A stretch of 64,000 bases of DNA from Paenibacillus puerhi (lineage in GTDB: Bacteria > Bacillota > Bacilli > Paenibacillales > NBRC-103111). The stretch is from contig NZ_WUWM01000026.1 of NCBI RefSeq assembly GCF_009846885.1, positions 1-64,000 on the forward strand, given 5' to 3'. Under the pieces are notes generated by a model. It worked only from the letters and a program-made list of their open reading frames with translations, did no database searches and was not told the origin of the DNA. Position 1 is the first letter of the stretch; the number at the start of each line of letters is the position of its first letter. Positions 28,044 to 37,178 of the stretch are shown here, in pieces. Both the position numbers and the translations under genes were made by a program.

Positions 28044-29069
28044 CTATTCCGCCTCCATCCGGCGACGCATGAGATCGGACCAACGCAGGGCAATGGCCTC
28101 TTGGCCCGCTGCCGAAGGATGAACAAGATCGGCGGATAACTCCGTGACGCTTCGCAAGAGTTCCGTTCCCGGTGTGTAGACGGTCCTCGAATCACCTAAA
28201 TCCTCGACTGCGCGGCGAACTGCCTTCCTATAGGCTACGATCCGATCCAAGCCATCCAGATCACGGTTACAAAGAAATAGGTCCGTCACGAAGAGCAAGC
28301 GATTGCGTTTGCCTCCCAAGATGGCAGCCAGAAAATCACGCATCCTACTCTCGAATACTTCGGCCGTCCATAACCCGATAACGTTTATACCCATCTCAAG
28401 AGATGCGAAATCCCAATCGTCCCGTTCAGCTATATGAAGACCGAGTGCCGGGTCCATATAGGCACTACCCGCGAATCCCTTATTCAATAGATCCACGCCA
28501 AGCAGGTCAGCGATGCGCATAGCATAAGATCCGGTTGGACGCACGGCGTCGCCGCCGTGCGTGATGGAAGAGCCGTAAGCCAGATACCGACGTTTCGGCA
28601 ACTGCTCCGGCTTCGGAGGGACTAGGTCACCTTCCGCATCGATGAAGATAATCTTCCAATCGTACGGCAACACGATTCTTATAACGTCCGGATCAAAGAT
28701 GAAACCGCGCTCTCGGTGTAGCGATGAGAGCTTCTTCGTATCCGGCCGTTCGATAGTGATCGTCGTAGGCTCAGTTCCAATCATTCTCGGCGTGACGGTG
28801 TAGGGCGCCTGAAACTGGCCGTAATAGATTTCGGCCGCATGCGATGAATTGGGGCGCGCCTCGTCCCGGCGAAGAGTGAACGTCGCCCGCTCACTCCGCA
28901 TTATGAAGCGCAGCTCCACGCCGCACGTATTAACTGCCCGGTCCACTCTGGCTGCCTCGTTCAGCTCCTCTCTCACATGGGCAGGAACACGGCTTAGAGT
29001 CCAACCTCCGCCTTCAAACGGCACGAGTTGATCCACGTTGTGAAATGTAATTCCCTTAAAAACCTGCAT
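28044..29069 (-). CDS. SGNH/GDSL hydrolase (putative carbohydrate esterase)
   Basis: A 341-residue protein without a signal peptide. An N-terminal beta-sandwich of about 165 residues is followed by an SGNH domain with YGSSITHGGD (nucleophile Ser), FAGSAYMDP (Gly block), MGINVIGLW (position of the Asn block) and DLVHPSAAGQEA (Asp-x-x-His dyad). The layout is like the broken gene at 8306-9320 but the sequence is distant. It likely removes acetyl or similar esters from imported oligosaccharides in the cytoplasm. It stands alone, with an unremarkable gap on each side, and appears intact. Confidence 0.8.
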   Translation of the reverse strand: MQVFKGITFHNVDQLVPFEGGGWTLSRVPAHVREELNEAARVDRAVNTCGVELRFIMRSERATFTLRRDEARPNSSHAAEIYYGQFQAPYTVTPRMIGTEPTTITIERPDTKKLSSLHRERGFIFDPDVIRIVLPYDWKIIFIDAEGDLVPPKPEQLPKRRYLAYGSSITHGGDAVRPTGSYAMRIADLLGVDLLNKGFAGSAYMDPALGLHIAERDDWDFASLEMGINVIGLWTAEVFESRMRDFLAAILGGKRNRLLFVTDLFLCNRDLDGLDRIVAYRKAVRRAVEDLGDSRTVYTPGTELLRSVTELSADLVHPSAAGQEAIALRWSDLMRRRMEAE

Positions 29070-29602
29070 GTTTAATTATCTCCTTCTCAAATTGCATTAC
29101 TTTTCTAGTCCGAACCGAGACACAGTTACGCGGTTCGTATCGTTTCTCGGTTTGTGGCATTGTGTAGTCTAAACCTTATCGTCGCTCTTACCTACGATTA
29201 GACCTTCCTTGTATAATTCGCTCACGCCATGAACATCTTAAAGATAGGCTTGATCGGCTCTTCGCCAAGCCGCCCTTCGAGTTATAAAAAATTGATTCCG
29301 TTGTGCCGCACGATGAGAACATCTCATTCGAATGGCCTAGATATATGAATAGTAACATTAATTGTCTCGAATCGGAATGTAAGAAAGCGAAAGTAAACTT
29401 GTAATAAACAATACTAGATTGCATATTAATAAAAAGATTTTACTTTATCGATTCTTTGGTCTGAAGTAATAAAACGCAAGCACCTTCGAGTTGGAAAAAA
29501 TGGTAAGAGCAACGGATATCTTGATGCCCTAAAAAACGTGTAATGCTTTCTAGGCGACACATGAAGCTGTTGCAATGTGTTTCAAGGGGATCTGTAGTAC
29601 AT
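29070..29602. other. Long non-coding stretch upstream of the SGNH gene
   Basis: About 530 bases without a convincing gene. The region contains an inverted repeat AACCGAGA (29113-29120) and TCTCGGTT (29145-29152) spaced by 24 bases, 43 bases upstream of the SGNH start and a possible operator. Nothing else stands out. Confidence 0.35.
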
Positions 29603-29633
29603 AAAAAAAGCCTACGGTGTCCAGGCCGAAGGC
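29603..29633 (-). terminator. Rho-independent terminator
   Basis: On the minus strand GCCTTCGG and CCGTAGGC form an 8-bp stem with one mismatch, followed by seven U residues. It would end transcription of the isomerase at 29932-30696 and the short remnants after it. Confidence 0.65.
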
Positions 29634-29666
29634 ATCTCATTGTATACTATTCCCTATTCCCATTAC

Positions 29667-29825
29667 TCAGGAAGATGAAAATAAATTCAATGCATCATTC
29701 CATGTATTTTGATAAGGATTCGGCCATTTATTTCTAAAGACAGTGACTCTGAAAACATCCCCGATTTTCTTATGAGACCATTCACCGGAATGATATGGGA
29801 GATACCGCTTTAGGTTTGTTTTCAT
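29667..29825 (-). CDS. Small hypothetical protein, doubtful
   Basis: A 52-residue frame from ATG 29825 (MKTNLKRYLPYHSGEW...) with GAGGAC ten bases upstream. It has no recognised domain and sits among decayed fragments, immediately before a terminator. It may be real or a remnant; I cannot tell from sequence alone. Confidence 0.2.
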   Translation of the reverse strand: MKTNLKRYLPYHSGEWSHKKIGDVFRVTVFRNKWPNPYQNTWNDALNLFSSS

Positions 29826-29832
29826 GGAGACG

Positions 29833-29907
29833 CTAGTCCTCACTCCGCTTCCTGCTTCGATAAATGCTTGGCGAAACGCCATTGATCTGCTTGAACATTT
29901 TGCTGAA
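29833..29907 (-). pseudogene. Extreme C-terminus of an AraC regulator
   Basis: The frame reads FSKMFKQINGVSPSIYRSRKRSED then TAG. This is the last 24 residues of a typical AraC helix-turn-helix domain. Nothing of the gene remains upstream; it abuts the isomerase gene end. Another fragment of the same kind as those at 7623, 36316 and 41492. Confidence 0.6.
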
Positions 29908-29931
29908 ACAAGATCGATCGGATCGGTATGC

Positions 29932-30696
29932 TTACTTAAACCTATTTTTCATAAAATCCAAAGCCGCCGTAAGCTCTACTTTCGGGTTTTTCACGCTGCA
30001 TTCTGCGGATATGAGGCCGGAGTAGCCTGCTTTTTTTAGTGACTGAATAAATTGTTCATATGGGTATTGCCCCGTCCCTGGACTTAACCGTCCTGTATCA
30101 GCCAAATGAATGTGTGCCAGCCAGTCCTTATGCTCCACTAGCGTATCAAGCGGTTCGTGTTCTTCGTCCATATGATAAAAATCCGCCAATACGCGAATCG
30201 AGCGGCGGTTGGCTTCCTTTGCAAAACGTACCGCTTCCGAAACATTATTGATTAGATTCGTTTCCTTCTTATTGAGCGGCTCGATCACTAGGGTAACACC
30301 GGTTCCATCAAATTCGTCACCCATCCAACCCAGCAGTTGAGCAAACTGCTCTTCCGCGCGTCCCCGCTCCCAACCGTCCGGCACATTCCGGGCGCGACCG
30401 CTGCCCAATACCACGACACGCGCACCGATCCGGTTCAATGCGGATGCTGCCTTCGATACATATCTGCGAATGCGGTCGGAATCCGTATCAGGACCGATTA
30501 CAGATAAGCCGCCTGGAAAAAAGACGTTAAACGCAAGAACCGGCAGCGGACTATCCGTATACTTCGGTAAAACCTTCTCAAATTCCGAGTCATCCTCCAG
30601 CTTTAACGAAGTGACAGTACATTCGATGTAGTCGAATCCCAGCCTGTGAAGCATCTCCGCATCATCAATACTCGTACACCATCCGAATGAATACAT
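29932..30696 (-). CDS. Sugar phosphate isomerase/epimerase family protein
   Basis: A 254-residue TIM-barrel protein of the xylose isomerase-like/AP endonuclease 2 family. Typical features are the N-terminal GWCTSIDDAEMLHRLGFDYIE, a central TLVIEPLNKKETNLI with the metal-binding Glu, and LADFYHMDEEHEP and AHIHLADTGR with metal-binding residues. Such enzymes isomerise or epimerise keto sugars or inositol derivatives and depend on divalent metal. It lies downstream of the orphan sugar-binding lipoprotein with a strong hairpin between them, so it may share its promoter at lower expression. The substrate is unknown. Confidence 0.8.
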   Translation of the reverse strand: MYSFGWCTSIDDAEMLHRLGFDYIECTVTSLKLEDDSEFEKVLPKYTDSPLPVLAFNVFFPGGLSVIGPDTDSDRIRRYVSKAASALNRIGARVVVLGSGRARNVPDGWERGRAEEQFAQLLGWMGDEFDGTGVTLVIEPLNKKETNLINNVSEAVRFAKEANRRSIRVLADFYHMDEEHEPLDTLVEHKDWLAHIHLADTGRLSPGTGQYPYEQFIQSLKKAGYSGLISAECSVKNPKVELTAALDFMKNRFK

Positions 30697-30735
30697 ATTA
30701 TTGCTCCTCTATTTGAAATATTTATGTTTCTAGAC

Positions 30736-30763
30736 GCAGCCGTTCCCAACCGGGAACGGCTGC
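30736..30763 (-). terminator. Strong intercistronic stem-loop
   Basis: Perfect 12-bp stem GCAGCCGTTCCC/GGGAACGGCTGC with an AACC loop (complement GGTT on the minus strand). It follows the stop of the binding-protein gene by 12 bases and has no U tract. It probably stabilises the upstream message or partly terminates it, as after other binding-protein genes. Confidence 0.6.
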
Positions 30764-30775
30764 CAAGTATAAGTA

Positions 30776-32113
30776 TTACTTGTTTTTTTCCGATGTGATC
30801 GCTTTGTTCGCTGCCTCCTGAGCCTGTCTGAGCGCTGAGTTAATGTCGGTCTTCTTCGCCGCGATAGATTGCGTCAAATCACTCAGCGGCTTCTCAGCGA
30901 TGCCATCATACGCGGATTTGTAAGACACCTTCGCAGGCTGGTTATAAAATGACGCTCCCCAGTTTATTCCTTTGCGGGGGTAATCAGAGCCGTATGCCTT
31001 CCGGATGTCGGGATTAATCAGCGACGTCAGCTCCCCACGCTTGGAAAGAATCAGTTGGAATTCGTCCGAGGTTAAATATTTAATCACTTGCATCGCCGCG
31101 TCCTTCTGCGTGCTGGTGGAAGCGACGTTCCAATAAAGCGGATACGATTGAGATCCTATTTTCGGCATGTCCTTAAATGTAGGAAGCGCCACAACATCCC
31201 AGTTGATAGAATCCATTTCCGGATAAGAGATCGGTAAATCCGATAAATAACCGAACATCGCGAGGTTTTTATATTTCAAAAACTCATCTTTGTACGGGAT
31301 TTTGTTTTTATTCGATTCCATGTATTTTTGGTAGCCGGCGTCGTCTGCTTGCCCCACGTAAATTGTGGAGAGGATCGTTTTCCATTTTTCGTTGTCGTAG
31401 ATGGACTGCTGAGTCTTTTCGTCAACATATCCGATCGAATATTGATTCATACGCAGCATATGCTGTGACGACACCGCGAGTCCGAGATACTGTGTTCCGT
31501 TCTCCGAACGATTCAGCTTCTTCGCCAGCTCAAGCGCTTCATCCCAGGTCATGCCATCCTTCGGATATGCGACGCCGAATCTATCGAAAATGTCCTTATT
31601 GTAGTACAGATTCAAGGTATAGTTATACACCGGCAGGCCGTACAGCTTTCCACCGGCTACTGCACGCATCCCGTCAATTAAAGTAGGTTCAAACCGGTTT
31701 AAATCAATATTCGCTTTTTTTGCCAAGTCGGTAATGTCCCCGCCAAGACCCGGTCGAATAAGACCGTCAACCATCGAGCCTATCGATTCAAAAATCAGGT
31801 CGATCTTTGTACCCGCCACTAAAAGTTCGTTAATCGATGTACCCGAACCTACAGAGCCCTTTTTAATGTAACTGATATTATAATTAGGAAATTTTTTCTT
31901 AATGTATTGGCCGTAGTTTTTTTCGAATACCGCATCATCCAGAGCGCTACCCGATGTGATCACAAGATTAGCCGGCTGATTCGCTGCATCGCTCCCCAGC
32001 TGGGATGATCCGCCGTCCGTGCCGGCCGTACCGCCTCCTTGGTTACAACCTGTAAGCGCTGCCGCTACACTGCCTGCAAGCAGCAGCAACGTCCATTTTT
32101 TATTACTCCGCAT
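30776..32113 (-). CDS. Sugar-binding lipoprotein without a local permease
   Basis: A 445-residue extracellular binding protein of CUT1 type (UgpB/YesO-like size). The start is ATG 32113, with AAGGGGGA before it, although the frame stays open upstream. The signal peptide ends at lipobox ALTGC near residue 22. GMTWDEALELAKKL and KWTLL-type features and a trailing AANKAIT end are typical. Unlike the two other binding proteins in the window it has no permease genes beside it. The next gene is an isomerase and the preceding one a PL11 lyase. It may deliver sugars to permeases encoded elsewhere or act with a sensor. Confidence 0.85.
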   Translation of the reverse strand: MRSNKKWTLLLLAGSVAAALTGCNQGGGTAGTDGGSSQLGSDAANQPANLVITSGSALDDAVFEKNYGQYIKKKFPNYNISYIKKGSVGSGTSINELLVAGTKIDLIFESIGSMVDGLIRPGLGGDITDLAKKANIDLNRFEPTLIDGMRAVAGGKLYGLPVYNYTLNLYYNKDIFDRFGVAYPKDGMTWDEALELAKKLNRSENGTQYLGLAVSSQHMLRMNQYSIGYVDEKTQQSIYDNEKWKTILSTIYVGQADDAGYQKYMESNKNKIPYKDEFLKYKNLAMFGYLSDLPISYPEMDSINWDVVALPTFKDMPKIGSQSYPLYWNVASTSTQKDAAMQVIKYLTSDEFQLILSKRGELTSLINPDIRKAYGSDYPRKGINWGASFYNQPAKVSYKSAYDGIAEKPLSDLTQSIAAKKTDINSALRQAQEAANKAITSEKNK

Positions 32114-32238
32114 ATAGATATTCCCCCTTCTCATTCCATTCGTTCGACGTACCTGTCTGACCGTATCACACATTATTTCCCTTGAACTTGGCCTCAGTTG
32201 TTTTATTTTTCGGCTTCGAGGCATACAGCCGAGCCTAA

Positions 32239-34458
32239 TTAATGAATTACGTTAAGTATCCCGTTCCCATGAAAATGTGTTCCATCCTCCAAAACACCTG
32301 AAACTGAAACCGGAATACGACCGTTCTGCCCGGCCAACGCCGAAATAACCTGCTGGCGGTCAAACTTGGCTTTAAAGCCACTGTTCCCTTGTCCTTTTTC
32401 AGGAGTTTGCGCGGCAATTTCAGCTCCATTCACCTTCATCCGTAACGTCTCCTGATTGATTCGTGAAGCTTCATATCCATCCGGTAGGGAAATGCTCACC
32501 GTCACTGAATTTTCATTGCCGTTGCTTTTCCGATTGAGCACAGTCGGCTGCACATCAACATTTGTGGGCACTGTCAAATAAATACTCGGAACCGGCGGAT
32601 TTTGCATTCCAACTCCCAAATAGAATCCGGTATGCGGCGGCTGGTTATAGCCTACATTTTGCCAAGCAATGCTCAATCGATATAAAGGATCATGCATCAA
32701 CGTATAAATTCGGTGTTCCGTGAGATCCGTCGTCGTGTAAATGCGCAGGGCGGTGCTGTCTTCCGTTCTCCATACGGCTTCTTCTCTCCAGTCACCGAAC
32801 AGATCGGCTTGCAGGCTGGGAGTAGCCTTTGTGCCGTTATTGGACCCGGCTCCGTTCGCAGTCAGCAAGTTGACGCTAACGAAGTTGTTGTAATCCCATT
32901 TGTCGATACGGTTGTTGTCCAGCAGTTCGCGAAGCAAGTCCCCATCCCACCAGATGCCGAAGTTTATGGAAGGACCCTTGCTGCTGATCTTTTGCCCTTT
33001 AACGGTATAAAGTCCTACCCCCGTACTGGCCCATTGCTCTTCACCCAAATAATTGGGATCTATATCGGCCGACATGCCGCGTCCGGTATCCTTCCCGGTG
33101 TACACTCCCCAGGTAACTGTTCCGGTCTTGGCATCCCAAAGAGCGGCTCCGTAGGGAGACTTTGTAGATTCCATTACCTTAAACACTTCGAGCCCTGGAC
33201 GAGTCGGGTCCAGATCGCCAACATGTAGAGCATCGCCGTGCCCTAGCATCGTGTTGTACAAGCCTTGCCCATTATCGTCGACCGTCATGGCTCCATAAAT
33301 GATTTCGTCCTTGCCGTCTCCATCCACATCCGCAATGCTTAAGCTATGGTTGCCCTGACCACTCCATGATTCGTACCCCGGGGTTTTGCTATCGAATCTC
33401 CACTGCTTCGTCAACTGGCCATCACGCCAATTGTAAGCGACGAGCACCGTGCGGGCATTATAATATCCACGCGCCACAATTAGGCTCGGTCTTTGACCGT
33501 CCAGATAAGCGATGCCGGCCAGAAACCGGTCTACCCGGTTGCCGTAACTGTCGCCCCAATCGCTTACGGTTCCTCTTGGCGGGTCGTAATCGGTCGTTAC
33601 CATTTCCTGACCAGTCTTGCCGTTAAAAATCGTCAAATATTCCGGTCCGTCCAAGATTCTGCCTTTATTATTACGGTAATCCGCATTTGGATCGCCTATG
33701 ACTTTGCCCAATCCATCCGTTGTACCATCTGCCGTTTTGACAGCTATTTCAGCACACCCGTCTCCGTCCAGGTCATAGACCATAAATTGGGTATAGTGGG
33801 CACCGGCCCGGATGTTCTTGCCCAAACCAATTCGCCACATAAATGTTCCGTCGAGCTTATAAGCATCAAGGAAGACCTCACCGGTAGTTCCATCATTGGA
33901 GTTATCTTTGGAGTTGGTTGGATCCCATTTGAGCACGATTTCGTACTCGCCGTCACCGTCCAAATCGCCGATACTAGCGTCATTTGCCGTGTATGCAAAG
34001 GAAACACCGTCTTTTGTGATGCCACCTTCAGGCTTCTGCAAAGGTACAGTTAAATAATTGCTGCCCCAGACGCCGACCGCTTTCGAATGCTCTTGTTGTT
34101 TTCCATTCAGCACGGCCCTAATCATATACTTGGATTCCGGGGTACCGCCAGTATCCAAAAAATTCGTGCTGTTCGCAATCGGTTCGGCATTGACTTTCAC
34201 TCCATCCCGATACAGGTTGAACGATATGCCCGAAGGTTCGGTCCCAAGAAGCCTCCAACTGACGAATACCCCGCTGTCCACCTTTACGGCTACAAGCCCG
34301 TGATCCAAATATTCCATTTGACGTTGGAACTGCATCGGATTTGCTGCCGCATTTTCTGCCGCAAGAGCAGGTGGCTGGGGGACGAATGACGCAATCTGAA
34401 TGACGCCGAGCAGTGCAACGCCCGCTTTTTTCAATCGACTGTTAATGTTCCGGATCAA
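32239..34458 (-). CDS. Secreted rhamnogalacturonan lyase, PL11
   Basis: A 739-residue lyase. I choose the TTG at 34458 because AAGGAGG lies eight bases upstream and it leads directly into a signal peptide (RLKKAGVALLGVIQIASF... cut after LAAE). The longer frame from 34638 would put 60 unlikely residues before the signal. The catalytic propeller begins QMEYLDHGLVAVKVDSG and repeats GDLDGDGEYEIV-type calcium loops through WGDSYGNRVDRFLAG, LGHGDALHVGDLDP and NVGYNQPPHTGFYLG. A beta-domain of about 110 residues ends the protein. It is highly similar in motif order to the PL11 part of the 10028-15952 enzyme but lacks the esterase and FN3 modules. Confidence 0.88.
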   Translation of the reverse strand: MIRNINSRLKKAGVALLGVIQIASFVPQPPALAAENAAANPMQFQRQMEYLDHGLVAVKVDSGVFVSWRLLGTEPSGISFNLYRDGVKVNAEPIANSTNFLDTGGTPESKYMIRAVLNGKQQEHSKAVGVWGSNYLTVPLQKPEGGITKDGVSFAYTANDASIGDLDGDGEYEIVLKWDPTNSKDNSNDGTTGEVFLDAYKLDGTFMWRIGLGKNIRAGAHYTQFMVYDLDGDGCAEIAVKTADGTTDGLGKVIGDPNADYRNNKGRILDGPEYLTIFNGKTGQEMVTTDYDPPRGTVSDWGDSYGNRVDRFLAGIAYLDGQRPSLIVARGYYNARTVLVAYNWRDGQLTKQWRFDSKTPGYESWSGQGNHSLSIADVDGDGKDEIIYGAMTVDDNGQGLYNTMLGHGDALHVGDLDPTRPGLEVFKVMESTKSPYGAALWDAKTGTVTWGVYTGKDTGRGMSADIDPNYLGEEQWASTGVGLYTVKGQKISSKGPSINFGIWWDGDLLRELLDNNRIDKWDYNNFVSVNLLTANGAGSNNGTKATPSLQADLFGDWREEAVWRTEDSTALRIYTTTDLTEHRIYTLMHDPLYRLSIAWQNVGYNQPPHTGFYLGVGMQNPPVPSIYLTVPTNVDVQPTVLNRKSNGNENSVTVSISLPDGYEASRINQETLRMKVNGAEIAAQTPEKGQGNSGFKAKFDRQQVISALAGQNGRIPVSVSGVLEDGTHFHGNGILNVIH

Positions 34459-34948
34459 TTCATATGCCTCCTTAGTTTTAGATGCCTCTCGGCATTCGCC
34501 GAGGCAGATGGACAAGAATTTCCTTGAACCATCAATCTTGCTTCCTCCAACATTTGTGGAGGGATTTTTTCGTTTGCACCATATTTTGATCTGGAAAAAA
34601 AATACTTCAAAAATATGGTTTTTGTTACAAAAATACACTTGACTTTTTCGAAATCGCCCCCAAAATCCAAGAGTCTATTTAGTTAACTAACGACCTGTAT
34701 CCATTGAGTATACCTCCTACCACCTCCTTTCAGGCATGGCATCTTTTCAAATATAGGTATAAGCCACGTCCAAGAAACCGCTTTCTTTTCGCTTCATAAT
34801 TCAATTAGCGTTTTCCTAAAAATATTGGGCGCGCCACCGTTCGGCAGTACAAAGTCCTTGGAAAAACTTAGAGGCTTCCCAAGGACTCAATGGTGTAACT
34901 CGAAGATGCATCCGAAAGGATGAGGGTCTGTCTTATTTGGAACAACAT
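34459..34948. other. Structured leader and intergenic region upstream of the PL11 gene
   Basis: The 490-base gap holds two hairpins just before the lyase ribosome site (34483-34506, TGCCTC...GAGGCA; 34544-34562, CCTCCA...TGGAGG), a cre-like site (34772-34787) and a GTCCTTGG/CCAAGGAC hairpin (34853-34887) that may end the GH28 transcript. I do not recognise a known riboswitch. A minus-strand frame across 34455-34670 is not convincing as protein. Confidence 0.4.
34772..34787. promoter_or_regulatory. Candidate cre site (catabolite repression)
   Basis: AAGAAACCGCTTTCTT is near-palindromic and matches the CcpA operator consensus WTGNAANCGNWNNCW at all but one fixed position. It lies about 315 bases upstream of the PL11 start, plausible for glucose repression of a pectinase. 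Confidence 0.4.
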
Positions 34949-36283
34949 TTATTTCACAGATAAATCCTTTACCTTCAAATCGTGAACATTTGCAAAATCC
35001 GTACTCTTATTAATGGTTGCAAAAATATCGAGTCCTCGAATGTCTATTTTTTCTACGTCGGTGCAAATTATTGCATTTTCAGCAGATAAATTAATGTTTT
35101 CCAGGCTGATATTCTTTAATCGGCGCTCCGGTAATCCCTTAATTTCAACAGCGATTTTAGCACCTTTTCCAGTAATATTTTTGATGTTTATATTATTGAA
35201 ATCGGAAGGAGCTTGGGTTTTTGGAACAACTGTACTATATCCGTAGAACATATTTATTTGTAATGCCTCTTTTCTAACATCGTTTATATCTATATTTTCA
35301 AACCAGACATTTTCAACAAATCCCCCTCTGCCACGCATTGACTTAAGACGGATTCCTTGGTCTCCCCCACCGATTTTGCAGTCATGGGCATATACATTTC
35401 TCACTCCCCCTGACATTCCGCTTCCTATTACTAACCCTCCATGACCTTCCTTCATGACGCAATTCCTTATCACTATTTTCTCACAAGGTGTATTTACCCT
35501 CCGGCCATCCTCATTCATGCCGGAGTTTATTGCAATACAATCATCCCCTGTTTCGAAGAAGCTATCCTCAATCAGCACATTTTTACATGAGTCGGGATTC
35601 AATCCATCGGTATTAGGACCGTGACTTACAATCTCAACTTTTCGTACTATAACGTTTTCGCAGTATACCGGATGTATTGTCCACTGAGGTCCATTCTTGA
35701 CAGAAAGGCCCTCAATTAGAACATTTTTACAATTAATAGGTTGGATAAATGAAGGCCTTAGAGCGTCTTGCTCCGTACCGAAAATTCTATCTTGAACCGG
35801 TATGCCGTCGTTCTCGGCATAGCATAGCCTGTTTGCCGCATCCTGCTGGAGCTTTTTCCAATGCCACCAATACTCCCCATTTCCAATAAGCGTACCTTCT
35901 CCTGTTACGGCAATGTTTTCGCAATCCTTGGCATAAATGAAAGGTGAATAATTATAACACTCCATGCCCTCCCATCTTGTAAATACGACAGGTAGATAGT
36001 CAGCAAATTTGCCACTAAATTTAATAATTGCGCCTTTTTCAAATGTTAAATGGATGTTGCTTTGTAAATGAATTGGCCCTGACCACCATTCTCCTTCGGG
36101 CACAATTACCGTGCCACCTCCATTTGCGGAGCACGCTTCAATCGCCCTTTGTATAATACGATGGTCAGCTTCTCCATCCCGTTGATTATATTGGAAATCA
36201 GTTATATAGAAAATCTTATCCGGGAATTGGGGAGCGACGATCTCTTCCATCTCAAACGGAGTCCCATAAAAGTATCTGCTCAT
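34949..36283 (-). CDS. GH28 polygalacturonase-family hydrolase
   Basis: A 444-residue right-handed beta-helix hydrolase with no signal peptide, so probably cytoplasmic and acting on imported galacturonides. GH28 catalytic blocks are all present: NTDGLNPDSC, TGDDCIAINSG and GHGGLVIGSGMSGG, plus the substrate-binding RIRLK-like GIRLKSMRGRGGFVEN. A partial, broken duplicate of its central part occurs at 22655-22903. A weak ribosome site (AAGGGTGG, 13 bases away) precedes ATG 36283. It has its own short transcription unit between decayed AraC sequence and the PL11 leader. Confidence 0.88.
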   Translation of the reverse strand: MSRYFYGTPFEMEEIVAPQFPDKIFYITDFQYNQRDGEADHRIIQRAIEACSANGGGTVIVPEGEWWSGPIHLQSNIHLTFEKGAIIKFSGKFADYLPVVFTRWEGMECYNYSPFIYAKDCENIAVTGEGTLIGNGEYWWHWKKLQQDAANRLCYAENDGIPVQDRIFGTEQDALRPSFIQPINCKNVLIEGLSVKNGPQWTIHPVYCENVIVRKVEIVSHGPNTDGLNPDSCKNVLIEDSFFETGDDCIAINSGMNEDGRRVNTPCEKIVIRNCVMKEGHGGLVIGSGMSGGVRNVYAHDCKIGGGDQGIRLKSMRGRGGFVENVWFENIDINDVRKEALQINMFYGYSTVVPKTQAPSDFNNINIKNITGKGAKIAVEIKGLPERRLKNISLENINLSAENAIICTDVEKIDIRGLDIFATINKSTDFANVHDLKVKDLSVK

Positions 36284-36315
36284 AACGATTCTAAATTGCC
36301 ACCCTTCTTTAGACT

Positions 36316-36583
36316 TTACTTGTCATTGTCAACAGCCAATCTACGTTCTTCGTTTTTTGCTTGAGACTCCCGATATTGCCCGGGAGACATGCCGACGATT
36401 TTCTTAAAAGACGTTGTATTCGTATAACCCACATGCTCTGAAACACCCCCTACCGTAACCTCTGTCTCGCGAAACATTTTCTTTGCATATTCCATTCTTA
36501 GAAAGACCAGGAAATCAATAAGCCGCGGAGATGACCAGTCATCTGTAAGCGTTTTCATAAAGGAACTGCTGACATAATCTGAT
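36316..36583 (-). pseudogene. AraC-family regulator C-terminal remnant
   Basis: The frame reads YVSSSFMKTLTDDWSSPRLIDFL...MEYAKKMFRETEVTVGGVSEHVGYTNTTSFKKIVGMSPGQYRES. It is the double helix-turn-helix of an AraC regulator with a few residues deleted inside the second recognition helix (TSFKKIVG). No N-terminal part exists: upstream the same frame passes into the tail of a binding-protein gene in another frame. Not functional as it stands. Confidence 0.65.
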
Positions 36584-36660
36584 TTACTTCTTCTTTTCCT
36601 TATACGCCACCATGCGTTCATCAATGTCAGCTTGCCCACCCAGCTTCAGGATCAGCACGG
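36584..36660 (-). pseudogene. Tail of an ABC sugar-binding protein
   Basis: ILKLGGQADIDERMVAYKEKKK followed by TAA. It matches the C-terminus of the decayed binding protein at 24027-24785 (LKLGGQAVIDERRAAYKEM). Only these 25 codons survive, immediately upstream of the AraC tail, in the same order as the other decayed binding-protein/regulator cassette. Confidence 0.6.
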
Positions 36661-37072
36661 CCAACTGCTGGTTCCCTGCTCCTGTTCATGCGCGCATCTG
36701 TAAAAAGAATCTTAACCGGTGACAAGTTCTCACTTTTATTCATTTACATGATTAAGTACCACTGACAATAAAGTATACACAATGTTCGCTCCCAAGACCT
36801 TCATTACATGTACCCTCCTCAAATCCCCACGAGCCAGGTATAGCTCTGTTGTTCGAGTGTGATGCACTCTGATAGTATCATGTTGAATTCTGGTTAGGAA
36901 TGGAAAAAAACGAGTAGCGCTTGTAAGATTCGAGCTTAATTCAGCCAGACGACTTTAAAGATAATTAATTCTCACATAGCACTGTCTACTTAAAAGGGGT
37001 TGTATCAACCGCACCACATCGAATGGGAAGTATACGAATGCCAGAGCATTTGTCTGCTTCCAATTTCGTTTT
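36661..37072. other. Non-coding stretch
   Basis: About 410 AT-rich bases with no open frame, repeat or hairpin that I can support. Probably eroded sequence. Confidence 0.4.
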
Positions 37073-37178
37073 CTATACCCCCGAATACGCCATAAACCCT
37101 CCGCCAACCGGAACCGTGATACCGGTTACGAAAACGATGGCCGTATTGTCAGCCAACCAGAGCAGCGTGCACGCGCCA
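37073..37178 (-). pseudogene. Short-chain dehydrogenase (fructuronate/mannonate oxidoreductase-like) tail
   Basis: The frame reads TLLWLADNTAIVFVTGITVPVGGGFMAYSGV then TAG at 37073. It is the C-terminal cofactor/substrate loop and end of an SDR, in the form found in D-mannonate oxidoreductases of hexuronate pathways. The rest of the gene is gone. It follows directly on a mannonate dehydratase remnant, which supports the pathway assignment. Confidence 0.55.

Noticed and set aside
34455..34670. A 71-residue minus-strand frame upstream of the PL11 gene
   Set aside because: It covers the leader hairpins and overlaps the lyase start; no recognised motif and no ribosome site.
34459..34700. Cyclic di-GMP or other known riboswitch before the PL11 lyase
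   Set aside because: None of the conserved core sequences of riboswitches I know is present; only simple hairpins.
36661..37072. Possible further regulator fragment
   Set aside because: No frame with family motifs could be found.
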